From Mycolicibacterium llatzerense (GTDB taxonomy: Bacteria > Actinomycetota > Actinomycetes > Mycobacteriales > Mycobacteriaceae), in contig NZ_JXST01000031.1 of the NCBI RefSeq assembly GCF_000878195.1, forward strand, positions 16,123-80,122: a DNA stretch of 64,000 nucleotides, given 5' to 3'. The position numbers and the translations under genes are program-made. Shown here one piece after another: positions 1-7,434 of the stretch. The notes beneath the pieces are model-generated. The model saw only the letters and a program-made list of their open reading frames with translations. It was not told the DNA's origin and made no database searches. How positions within the stretch are numbered: the first letter of the stretch is position 1; each line of letters begins with the position of its first letter.

Positions 1-1637
1 TCGTTGCGGTTGACCATGCGGGACAGCCCGCCGTACTGCTCGACGGGGTCCTCGGCGTAGGCGTCGAGCGAATCGTCCAGCCGCTCGGGGTCGATGACGA
101 CGAGGTCGGCGCGGTCGCCGACGCGCAGATGCCCGGCGTCCAGGCGGTACCAGTCGGCGAGTTCACCGGTGAGCCGGTGCACGGCCTGCTCGACGGACAG
201 GAAGGGCGTACCGGCGCGCTCGGCGTCGCGCACGTGCCGCAGCAGGCGCAGGCCCATGTTGTAGAAGGCCATGTTTCGCAGATGCGCACCGGCGTCGGAG
301 AAACCCAGCTGGATGCCGGGGTCGCGGGCCAGCTTCTTCAGCACCTCGGGGCGGTGGTTGGAAATCGTTGTGCGCCAGCGGACATCGCGGCCGTATTCGA
401 GCACCAGATCGAGGAAGGCATCGACCGGATGCAGCCCGCGGTCGACGCCGACCTGACCGAACGTCTTGCCGACGAGGGATGCGTCGGGGCAGCCGACGAT
501 CTCGGCGTCGAAGAAGTCGCGGTGCCACACGCGTACGCCGAACTTGTTCTCGTAGTCCTTGCGGAACTGGCGACGGTACTCGTCGTTGCGCATCAGGTCG
601 TTGCGCTCGACCTCGTCGCGCAGGTGCAAAGCCGCTGCGCCCGAACCGAATTCCTCGAACACCACGAGATCGATGCCGTCGGCGTACACCTCGAACGGCA
701 CCGGCAGGTGCTGCCACCGGAAGTTGCCGCCGAGCTTGTTCACCAGCCGGGCGACCGGACCCATGATGGTGATGGCGTACGGGTTGGCCTTGATGTCGGC
801 GGCCGACAGCAGGCTGGTCTTGAGGTTCTCACGGAACAGGCCGAGCGACTGGGCCAACTGCGACACCAGGTTCAGTGGGTTCTGCAGGTCCGGACCCGAC
901 TGCAGGATGCGGCCCGAGCGACGCAGCTGTGTCTTGAGCCGGTGGAGCTCGCGCGCCTTGGCATAGGTGGACGGCAGGGTGCGGGACCGGCAGGTGTCGC
1001 CGTCGATCTTGTCGAAAAGCAGCTGTTGCGAAGACATTCCGACGAATCCGGCCTGCAGCGCGGCCGCCAGCATCTGCTCCATCTCGGCCTGCTCGCCGCG
1101 GGTGGGACGCACGTCCTTGCGGGTGGCGCGGTCCAGACCCATGACGGCGGTGCGCATGTCGGAGTGACCGATGAATGCGGCCACGTTCGGCCCGAGCGGC
1201 CGGTCCTCGAGCGCGGTGACGTAACCCTCTGCGGTGTCCCAGGTCTTGTTCTCGTCGACGGCGGTGATGACGTGGTCGCGCGGGATGGCCTCCACCCGGC
1301 CGAACAGGTCACCGGCGTCCTCACCGCCGACGTGCACCGTGGACAGCGAGCAGGAACCGAGCATCACGGTGGTCACGCCGTGCCGCAGCGACTCGGCCAG
1401 GCCGGGGCCGGCCAGCACCTCGACGTCGTAGTGCGTGTGGATGTCCAACAGGCCGGGCGTCACCCATTTGCCGGTGGCGTCGACGACGTTCGGGCACCCG
1501 GTGTCGTCCAGGTCCACGCCGATCGCCACGACGTGTCCGTCGCGAATTCCGATGTCCCGGACCGCGGAAGGCGCGCCGGTTCCGTCGAACCAACGGCCGC
1601 CCGCGATGATCGTGTCGAACGTCGTTGCAGAGGTCAC
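1..1637 (-). CDS. N-acyl-D-amino-acid deacylase / D-aminoacylase-type amidohydrolase (3' end outside window)
   Basis: The reverse strand reads about 545 codons from a GTG at 1637 and runs off the left edge, so the C-terminus is missing. It is an amidohydrolase of the D-aminoacylase branch, which hydrolyses N-acyl-D-amino acids in the cytoplasm using metal. Visible signatures are the beta-strand start TIIAGGRWFDGTG, the metal-binding HTH at about residues 67-69 (LLDIHTHYD), a Cys at about 96 (LGSCSLS), matching the metal-ligand Cys of D-aminoacylase, and a late SDAGAH (about 446) where the catalytic Asp sits. The physiological substrate cannot be read. The start is supported by a promoter ending 6 bases before the GTG. 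It is divergent from the exported hydrolase at 1762. Confidence 0.85.
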   Translation of the reverse strand, partial: MTSATTFDTIIAGGRWFDGTGAPSAVRDIGIRDGHVVAIGVDLDDTGCPNVVDATGKWVTPGLLDIHTHYDVEVLAGPGLAESLRHGVTTVMLGSCSLSTVHVGGEDAGDLFGRVEAIPRDHVITAVDENKTWDTAEGYVTALEDRPLGPNVAAFIGHSDMRTAVMGLDRATRKDVRPTRGEQAEMEQMLAAALQAGFVGMSSQQLLFDKIDGDTCRSRTLPSTYAKARELHRLKTQLRRSGRILQSGPDLQNPLNLVSQLAQSLGLFRENLKTSLLSAADIKANPYAITIMGPVARLVNKLGGNFRWQHLPVPFEVYADGIDLVVFEEFGSGAAALHLRDEVERNDLMRNDEYRRQFRKDYENKFGVRVWHRDFFDAEIVGCPDASLVGKTFGQVGVDRGLHPVDAFLDLVLEYGRDVRWRTTISNHRPEVLKKLARDPGIQLGFSDAGAHLRNMAFYNMGLRLLRHVRDAERAGTPFLSVEQAVHRLTGELADWYRLDAGHLRVGDRADLVVIDPERLDDSLDAYAEDPVEQYGGLSRMVNRN

Positions 1638-1643
1638 CTAGCT

Positions 1644-1673
1644 ATAGAAGCGTGCCGGTCAGGCCCATGTCAA
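1644..1673 (-). promoter_or_regulatory. Promoter of the amidohydrolase gene, leaderless type
   Basis: On the minus strand a perfect -35 TTGACA (1673-1668) is followed, after an 18-base spacer, by TTCTAT (1649-1644). The GTG start lies 6 bases further on, so transcription should begin at or next to the start codon. Confidence 0.55.
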
Positions 1674-1677
1674 TGAA

Positions 1678-1691
1678 AAAGTGAACACTTT
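1678..1691. promoter_or_regulatory. Candidate operator palindrome between divergent genes
   Basis: AAAGTGAACACTTT is a perfect 6+2+6 inverted repeat. It lies 4 bases upstream of the -35 of the amidohydrolase promoter and about 70 bases before the divergent lipoprotein gene. No regulator gene lies beside it in the window. Confidence 0.35.
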
Positions 1692-1761
1692 CCAAAAAAT
1701 GTCTACTCGTCCTGGGGAAACCTTGTGACGACGCTCAGGATCAGGGCGGATACTGGCTCGG

Positions 1762-2673
1762 GTGACCCCCTTGCAGCGGTACATCGCCGAGGAAATCGCC
1801 ACCGACCACGTCGACGGATTGCTGTCCCGTCGTGAGGCGCTGCGCAGGCTCGCGCTGCTGGGCGTGGGCACTGCGGCCGCCAGTGCGCTGATCGCGGCAT
1901 GCGGTGAGAATCGAGGGCCCACCGCGGCCACCACATCCAGCACGACGTCGGGCAAGCCGTCGATCGCGCCCGGGCCACCGCCCGGTATGGAGAACGCCAT
2001 CCAGCCCGAACCGATCACCTGGGCCGACGGCAAGCTGCAGGGGTCCTGGGCCGCGGCCGCCCAGCCGCGCGGTGCCGTCCTGGTGATCCACGAGAACAAG
2101 GGCCTGACCGATTGGGTGCGGTCGGTCGTCGGCCGCTTCGGCGGTATCGGGTACTCGGCGCTGGGCATCGACCTGCTGTCGGCGCAGGGCGGCACCGCGG
2201 CCTTCACCGATCCGGCCGAGGCCACCGCGGCGCTGGGCAAGATTCCGCCGGACCAGTTCATCGCCGACCTGCGGTCCGGGCTCGACGAACTGCAGCGGCG
2301 GGCGCCCGGCATGAAGCTCGCGGTGCTCGGATTCTGCTTCGGCGGTGGGCTCACGTGGCAGCTCCTGGCCGCCGGCGAGCCGAGGCTGGCGGCGGCGTTG
2401 CCGTTCTACGGTCCGCTGCCCGACCCGCACGACTTCGCCGGCTCGAAACAGGCTGCGGTGCTGGCCTTTTACGGCGCCAAGGACGCGCGCGTGACGGCGA
2501 GCAAGGACGCCGCGGCAGCCGCGCTCGAGCAGGCCGGCATGGTCCATCAGATCGTCGTCGAGCCCGACGCCGATCATGCGTTCTTCAACGACTCGGGCCA
2601 GCGGTACAACCCCACCGCGGCCGCCGACGCCTGGACACAGACGCAGTCCTGGCTGCAGAGGTACCTGGCATGA
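1762..2673 (+). CDS. Exported dienelactone-hydrolase-family lipoprotein
   Basis: A 303-residue protein starting at GTG. About 20 residues precede a Tat-like SRREALRRLALLG stretch, followed by a lipobox (SALIAAC, Cys47), so it is probably a lipoprotein on the outer face of the membrane. The mature part is an alpha/beta hydrolase of the dienelactone hydrolase family: nucleophile Cys192 in GFCFGGG, Asp241 (YGAKDAR) and His272 (DADHAFF). Family members hydrolyse lactones or esters; the substrate is unknown. The stop codon overlaps the ATG of the cupredoxin gene (ATGA), so the two are almost certainly co-translated. Export is unusual for this mostly cytoplasmic family. Confidence 0.85.
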   Translation: MTPLQRYIAEEIATDHVDGLLSRREALRRLALLGVGTAAASALIAACGENRGPTAATTSSTTSGKPSIAPGPPPGMENAIQPEPITWADGKLQGSWAAAAQPRGAVLVIHENKGLTDWVRSVVGRFGGIGYSALGIDLLSAQGGTAAFTDPAEATAALGKIPPDQFIADLRSGLDELQRRAPGMKLAVLGFCFGGGLTWQLLAAGEPRLAAALPFYGPLPDPHDFAGSKQAAVLAFYGAKDARVTASKDAAAAALEQAGMVHQIVVEPDADHAFFNDSGQRYNPTAAADAWTQTQSWLQRYLA

Positions 2674-3053
2674 CGACGACGCGCATCCCGGCTCTGCTCG
2701 TGGCAGCGGCGCTCGCCACGGCAGTGACCGCGGCGTGTTCGGCTCCGGCCCCGGCACCCAACAGCACCCCGACAACCAGCGCCGTACCGGTGACCGGTCC
2801 GGTGCAGGGGCCGGCCATCACCATCACCGCGCTCAACTTCGGCGACCCGCTGACCGTGCCGCCCGGCGCGAAGATCACCGTCGTGAACAGCGACGACGTC
2901 GCGCACACCGTGACGTCAAAGGTGAAGGGGCAGTTCGACGTCAAGGTCGGCGGCAATGCGCAAGCCACCTTCACCGCACCCACGGCACCGGGCCGCTATC
3001 CGTACTACTGCGTGTATCACCCCGGGATGGTCGGTGTCCTGATCGTCCAGTAA
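2670..3053 (+). CDS. Cupredoxin (plastocyanin-like) lipoprotein
   Basis: A 127-residue protein whose ATG overlaps the preceding stop by 4 bases. The signal peptide ends in a lipobox (AVTAAC), then a short Pro/Thr linker, then a roughly 80-residue cupredoxin fold. Type 1 copper ligands are visible: His in DDVAHTV and the C-terminal Cys-x2-His-x2-Met of YYCVYHPGM. It should bind copper outside the membrane and act as a small electron carrier or copper-handling protein. Genetic coupling to the exported hydrolase suggests a shared role; the partner enzyme is not identified. Confidence 0.88.
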   Translation: MTTTRIPALLVAAALATAVTAACSAPAPAPNSTPTTSAVPVTGPVQGPAITITALNFGDPLTVPPGAKITVVNSDDVAHTVTSKVKGQFDVKVGGNAQATFTAPTAPGRYPYYCVYHPGMVGVLIVQ

Positions 3054-3057
3054 CCGG

Positions 3058-4341
3058 TCAGCGCGGCGGCGTCCAGCTGACCGGCAGGCGCTTGATGCCG
3101 TGGATGAACTGCGACCACAGCCGGTCGGGCTCGTCGGTGGCCGTCAGGTCGGGCACCCGGCGGTGAATCTCCTCGAACGCCACGGCGATCTCGCGGCGGG
3201 CCAGGTTCGCGCCCAGACAGAAGTGTGCGCCACCGCCGCCGAAGCCCAGGTGCGGATTGGGGTTGCGGTGCACGTCGAACAGCCAGGGCCGGTCGAATTT
3301 CGCCTCGTCGCGGTTGGCCGAGCCGTACCACAGCGTAACCTTCTGCCCGGCTTGCATTTTCACGCCGCTCAGCTCGAAGTCCTGCGTCAAGGTCCGGCGC
3401 ATGTAGACGACGGGGGAGGCCCAGCGGATGATCTCCTCGACGGCGGTGGGCGCCACCGCGTCGTAGTCGGCCCACCACTGGTCCCGCTGGTCGGGGAATC
3501 GGCTCAGCGTCAGCACGCCGTGGCTGATCGCGTTGCGCGTCGTCTCGTTCCCCGCGACCACCAGCAGGATGAAGAATGACGCCACCTCGCTCGAGGTCAG
3601 TCGTTCGCCGTCGACCTCGGCCTGCACCAGGGCCGTGGTCAGGTCGTCGTGGGGATTGCTGCGCCGATCATCGGCCAGGGCGGTGGCGTAGGCGCCGATG
3701 TCCATGGCGCACCGGAAGAACTCCTCGTAGTCGGTGGTCAGATCGGGATCGCCGAACCCGAGAATGATGTTGGTCCAGTGGAAGATCCGTTCGTGATCCG
3801 GCTCCGGGATGCCCATCATGTCGCAGATGATCTGCAGCGGCAGGGGACCGGCCAGGTCGGCCACGATGTCGCCGTGCCCGTCCGGGTGCCGCTCGATCAT
3901 GGACTCGACCAGGCCGCGGGCCCGGTTGCGCACCGACGCCTCCGTCCGCGCCACCACTTTCGGGGTGAACGCACTGCGCACAATGTTGCGCAGTCGCGTG
4001 TGCCGCGGGTCGTCCATGACGATCATCGAGCCGAAATACTCGGCCAATTCCGGCGTTTGTTCAGGGATCGTGATGCCGTCGGCGGAGCTGAAGATGTGCG
4101 GATGACGGCTGGCGAAGAACACGTCGTCGTACCGCGTCAACGCCCAGTGGCCGGGGCCCGTTTCGAACCCCTCCTGGGCCAGCTCGCCGTGGAAGGCGAT
4201 GGGTGCCTCGCGCCGCAGCGTGGCGAACGCGCCGTCCCGGATCGCATCGCGCCGGCCCCAGAACTTGATCGAACCGAGGTCGATGTCGGACAGTGCGAGG
4301 TCCGCCGGGGGTACGCCGTTCTCGAGTAACGCGATGGCCAT
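3058..4341 (-). CDS. Cytochrome P450
   Basis: A 427-residue soluble P450. The I-helix oxygen-binding motif AGNETTRN and the heme loop FGGGGAHFCLG (Cys about 375) are intact, and the EEIIRW K-helix is present, so it should be an active monooxygenase needing separate ferredoxin and reductase, neither of which is adjacent. It belongs to the bacterial CYP125/CYP142/CYP124-like sterol/lipid group by overall motif pattern; the exact subfamily cannot be assigned by eye. The start chosen is the ATG at 4341; the frame stays open upstream but that part is antisense to the next gene. It is divergent (78 bp) from a Baeyer-Villiger-type flavoprotein, a typical catabolic pairing, and its 3' end faces the cupredoxin gene. 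Confidence 0.9.
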   Translation of the reverse strand: MAIALLENGVPPADLALSDIDLGSIKFWGRRDAIRDGAFATLRREAPIAFHGELAQEGFETGPGHWALTRYDDVFFASRHPHIFSSADGITIPEQTPELAEYFGSMIVMDDPRHTRLRNIVRSAFTPKVVARTEASVRNRARGLVESMIERHPDGHGDIVADLAGPLPLQIICDMMGIPEPDHERIFHWTNIILGFGDPDLTTDYEEFFRCAMDIGAYATALADDRRSNPHDDLTTALVQAEVDGERLTSSEVASFFILLVVAGNETTRNAISHGVLTLSRFPDQRDQWWADYDAVAPTAVEEIIRWASPVVYMRRTLTQDFELSGVKMQAGQKVTLWYGSANRDEAKFDRPWLFDVHRNPNPHLGFGGGGAHFCLGANLARREIAVAFEEIHRRVPDLTATDEPDRLWSQFIHGIKRLPVSWTPPR

Positions 4342-4419
4342 CTTCGGAGCGTAAAGCCCGGCTGTACCGCACCGCGGGAGAATCGGCTGCGAACATTCCG
4401 TTGGACGTGATAGTTCCTT

Positions 4420-6351
4420 GTGGTGCGCAACCCACATGCAGGACAACCATTTACGACCTCCGACGAGGACATCGCCCGTGCCCTGATGGACGTCAGCATC
4501 CCCACACTGATGCTGTCGCTGGTACACATGTCCGGTGATCCCGAGCTGATCCGCGGTGCGCTGCGCCCTGCCGGACTGTTCCTCAACGAGGTCCAGGGCT
4601 ACATGTCCGAGGACGACAAGGCAGCGGTTCGCACCCTGGCCCTGAAGGTGATCGCCGACTACCGCGACCGCGGCTGCCCGGAGCCGGAGCCCATCGGCGC
4701 CGAGCTGCTCAAGGAGATGATGGAGTGGCTGGTCTGCGAACCGGTGCCCGACGAGTACGTGCCGATGGTGCTGGAGGAGATGGAGCTCGACGGGCGGGAT
4801 GTGCGGGCCGGTGCGGCCGGCCGTGAAGCCGAATCGGCCGCGGATTTTCCGGTGCTTGTCATCGGCTGCGGCGAGTCCGGACTGCTCGCCGGTATCCGCT
4901 TGAAAGAGGCGGGGATTCCGTTCAGCATCATCGAACGCGGTGCCGGTGTCGGCGGCACCTGGTGGCACAACAGCTATCCCGGCGCCCGGGTCGATGTGGG
5001 AAATCACTTCTACTGCTACAGCTTTGAACCCAGCGACCACTGGACGCAGTTCTTCGCCGAACAACCTGAACTGCAGGCCTATTTCGAACGCATCCTGGAC
5101 AAGTACGGAATCCGCCCACACGTCCGGTTCGAAACCGAGGTCACCGGCGCGACGTGGGACGAGGCGACCGCGACATGGCAGGTGGTGGTGCGCACGCCGG
5201 ACGGGACGGCCGAGACGGTGTCGGCACGGGCGGTGATCAGCGCCGTCGGGCAACTCAATCGTCCTTACCTGCCGTCGATCTCGGGGCAGGACGACTTCGA
5301 CGGTCCGTCGTTCCATTCGGCGGAGTGGGATCACGATGTCGACCTCACCGGCAAGCACGTCGCGATGGTCGGCGCCGGTGCCAGCGGGTTCCAGATCGCG
5401 CCGTCGATCTCCGGAAAAGTCTCTTCGCTCAACATTTTTCAGCGAACCGCGCAGTGGATGTTCCCCAACCCCAACTATCACGCAATGGTCGGCGACGGCG
5501 TCAGATGGGCGCTCACGCACCTGCCGTTCTACGGCCGCTGGTACCGCTTCCTGTTGTTCTGGCCCGGTTGCGACAAGGGCCTGGCCGCGGCCCGCGTCGA
5601 TCCGGACTATCCCGATCAGCAACGCGCGGTCAGCGAGATCAACGACGTCACGCGAATCATGTTCACCGAGTGGATCAAAGGCCAGATCGGTGACAACCCG
5701 GACCTGCTGGCCAAGGTCATCCCGGACTACCCGGCGACCGGCAAACGGACGTTGCAGGACAACGGCAGCTGGCTCCAGACGCTCACGCAGGATCACGTCG
5801 AGCTGATCCGGACGCCCATCGCACGTATCGAACGCGACGCCGTCGTGACGGCCGACGACCGGCGCCATCCCGCTGATGTGATCGTCTACGCCACCGGCTT
5901 TCACGCCGGAAAGGTGCTGTGGCCCATGACCATCGTCGGCCGCGACGGCCGTGTACTGGGCGAGCAGTGGGGTGAACGGCCGACCGCGTATCTCGGCATC
6001 ACCGTCCCGGGATTCCCGAACTTCTTCTGTATGTACGGGCCTGGCACCAATCTCGCCAGTGGCGGCAGCCTGATCTTCCATTCGGAATGCCAGATGCGTT
6101 ACATCTCAGAATGTTTGGACCTGTTGTTGACCGGCCACGGGAACTGGATGGAACCGCGGCCCGAGCGGCTGGATGACTGGGTGCAGCGCAGCCAGGCCGA
6201 GATGCGGACCATGGTGTGGTCGCAGCCGTCCGTGCGGCACTCGTTCTACAAGAACGCCGACGGCGACATCTACACGCTCAGCCCGTGGCGCCTGGTCGAC
6301 TACTGGACCTGGACGCGCAATGCCGACCCGGAGGACTACACCTTCGGGTGA
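4420..6351 (+). CDS. FAD/NADPH flavin monooxygenase of the Baeyer-Villiger type
   Basis: A 643-residue protein with a start at GTG 4420 or the adjacent GTG 4423. After an N-terminal helical extension of about 140 residues comes the FAD Rossmann motif (VIGCGESG, about 147-154), the Baeyer-Villiger fingerprint FxGxxxHxxxW (FDGPSFHSAEW, about 293-303) and the NADPH Rossmann motif (GAGASG, about 320). Such enzymes insert oxygen next to ketones, converting them to esters or lactones. The N-terminal extension is seen in steroid and cyclic-ketone monooxygenase relatives. Divergence from a P450 suggests a shared oxidative pathway. The substrate is not deducible. Confidence 0.88.
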   Translation: MVRNPHAGQPFTTSDEDIARALMDVSIPTLMLSLVHMSGDPELIRGALRPAGLFLNEVQGYMSEDDKAAVRTLALKVIADYRDRGCPEPEPIGAELLKEMMEWLVCEPVPDEYVPMVLEEMELDGRDVRAGAAGREAESAADFPVLVIGCGESGLLAGIRLKEAGIPFSIIERGAGVGGTWWHNSYPGARVDVGNHFYCYSFEPSDHWTQFFAEQPELQAYFERILDKYGIRPHVRFETEVTGATWDEATATWQVVVRTPDGTAETVSARAVISAVGQLNRPYLPSISGQDDFDGPSFHSAEWDHDVDLTGKHVAMVGAGASGFQIAPSISGKVSSLNIFQRTAQWMFPNPNYHAMVGDGVRWALTHLPFYGRWYRFLLFWPGCDKGLAAARVDPDYPDQQRAVSEINDVTRIMFTEWIKGQIGDNPDLLAKVIPDYPATGKRTLQDNGSWLQTLTQDHVELIRTPIARIERDAVVTADDRRHPADVIVYATGFHAGKVLWPMTIVGRDGRVLGEQWGERPTAYLGITVPGFPNFFCMYGPGTNLASGGSLIFHSECQMRYISECLDLLLTGHGNWMEPRPERLDDWVQRSQAEMRTMVWSQPSVRHSFYKNADGDIYTLSPWRLVDYWTWTRNADPEDYTFG

Positions 6352-6363
6352 ACCGACGCGCGG

Positions 6364-6780
6364 TCAGTTGTTGACGGATTCGTCGTACGGCAAGTCGTGC
6401 CGGACGACGCGCACCTGGCCGCGCGGCAGGCATGCGGCGTAGCCATGGCGCTTGCCGTAGAGCTCCCAGGAGGTGTGCTCCTGGTCGGTGGGCACGTCGA
6501 TCCGGTGTCCGTCCGCGAACGCCAGGTGCAGGCTGCCGTTGTCGTCCCATTCGGCGTGCGTGCACTTCTGGCCGGCGAAATCGAACAACGGCCGTTCCTG
6601 CTTGCGCACGTCGGCCGGATTGATCGCAACGACTTCCTGCGGGTCGGTCTCGGTGGCCGGCAGGGTCAGTGCCAGGGGCGCCGAGATGACGAGCTCGTTG
6701 TAGTCCTCCAGGTCCAGCACCAGTCCGTCGCGGAAGGAGATCCGCTGCACTGCGCATCCTTTTATCCACTGTTCGGTCAT
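6364..6780 (-). CDS. Conserved hypothetical protein (DUF6188-like)
   Basis: A 138-residue cytoplasmic protein with no signal peptide or membrane segment. The pattern of a Gly-Cys start (IKGCAVQRISF), a hydrophobic LVLDL strand and ELVIS strand, and a late HxxxWELYG segment resembles small beta-rich DUF6188-type proteins; this is a tentative family match. Two starts are possible: ATG 6780, or an in-frame GTG (6741-6739) 12 codons later that is preceded by AAAGGATGCGCA, a better ribosome site. It faces the flavoprotein gene tail to tail. Function unknown. Confidence 0.65.
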   Translation of the reverse strand: MTEQWIKGCAVQRISFRDGLVLDLEDYNELVISAPLALTLPATETDPQEVVAINPADVRKQERPLFDFAGQKCTHAEWDDNGSLHLAFADGHRIDVPTDQEHTSWELYGKRHGYAACLPRGQVRVVRHDLPYDESVNN

Positions 6781-6860
6781 AACCCACTGTGTTACGACCT
6801 GGCCCGGCGCGCAACAACGCGCAACGTCTGGTGGGTCCGGGTGGCCGGGAACAGTGAGCG

Positions 6861-7070
6861 CTACCGGTTGACGAGGGGGAAGGCCAGCGCGCAGCCCGAT
6901 TCCATGGAGTGCGTCCAGGCGTCCTGCTCGGCGGAAGCCCGCAGGTGCCGGGGGCGCGCGGTCCAGCCGCAGGTGCACGTCGCATAGGAGCAGCCGAGCC
7001 CGCGAACATGTACGCCCACCTCGTCATGCGACACGACGGTGGGTGGGGTGAGGGGCGGTGCCGTCATCAT
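6861..7070 (-). CDS. Small Cys-containing conserved hypothetical protein
   Basis: A 69-residue protein. The start is decided by a near-perfect GGAGGT Shine-Dalgarno six bases upstream of the ATG at 7070. The middle contains CSYATCTCGWTARPR, followed by a conserved-looking AxxDAWxHS stretch and a further Cys, suggesting a small metal-binding or zinc-ribbon-like fold. No signal peptide. Function unknown. It is read in the same direction as the gene ending at 6364 and is separated from it by 80 bases. Confidence 0.6.
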   Translation of the reverse strand: MMTAPPLTPPTVVSHDEVGVHVRGLGCSYATCTCGWTARPRHLRASAEQDAWTHSMESGCALAFPLVNR

Positions 7071-7434
7071 GCTGACCTCCTGGCCGGTCTTGTCGACAAT
7101 TCTCGCGCCGCCGCATCACAGGAACCAGCAGCGACAGGTCACAACTAGGCCAACGCCGCGCGGTCGTCCGGCCCCGGCGGTTCGCTGCCACGCCGACCGG
7201 CCGGCGTGAAGATGGCAAATGCTGATAACGGTTTGAACACAGGGCAGTCGGAAGCTGGCAAATCATCGCAGGTCGGTGGCCTGCGGACGGGTGCCCTGTG
7301 GCCCAGGTAACGGGTAAGGTCAGCGGTCAAAGGGTGGCTTTTCTCACCACGATTCCGGATAGTTTTCGCCCGCCCAAGCGCGCGTCATCGCGGATCGTGC
7401 GGCGCCACCATGCGGTTTTGAAGGGGTTGTTTGC
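7071..7434. other. Intergenic region without a recognisable gene
   Basis: A 364-bp gap between divergently transcribed genes. A 61-codon minus-strand frame (7145-7330, TTG start) is open but has no ribosome site and no protein-like composition. I see no tRNA, riboswitch core or strong terminator. The promoter for the gene at 7435 should lie in the right half. Confidence 0.5.

Noticed and set aside
129..1676. A 515-codon plus-strand frame
   Set aside because: It is antisense to the amidohydrolase, whose motifs (HTH, Cys96, SDAGAH) are clear; the plus frame has no protein-like motifs.
4342..6081. A long minus-strand extension of the P450 frame (over 500 extra codons)
   Set aside because: It is antisense to the Baeyer-Villiger-type gene. 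The P450 fold begins normally at ATG 4341, and the extension has no recognisable domain.
7145..7330. A 61-codon minus-strand frame in the 7.1-7.4 kb gap
   Set aside because: TTG start, no ribosome site, Pro/Arg-rich composition without any motif.
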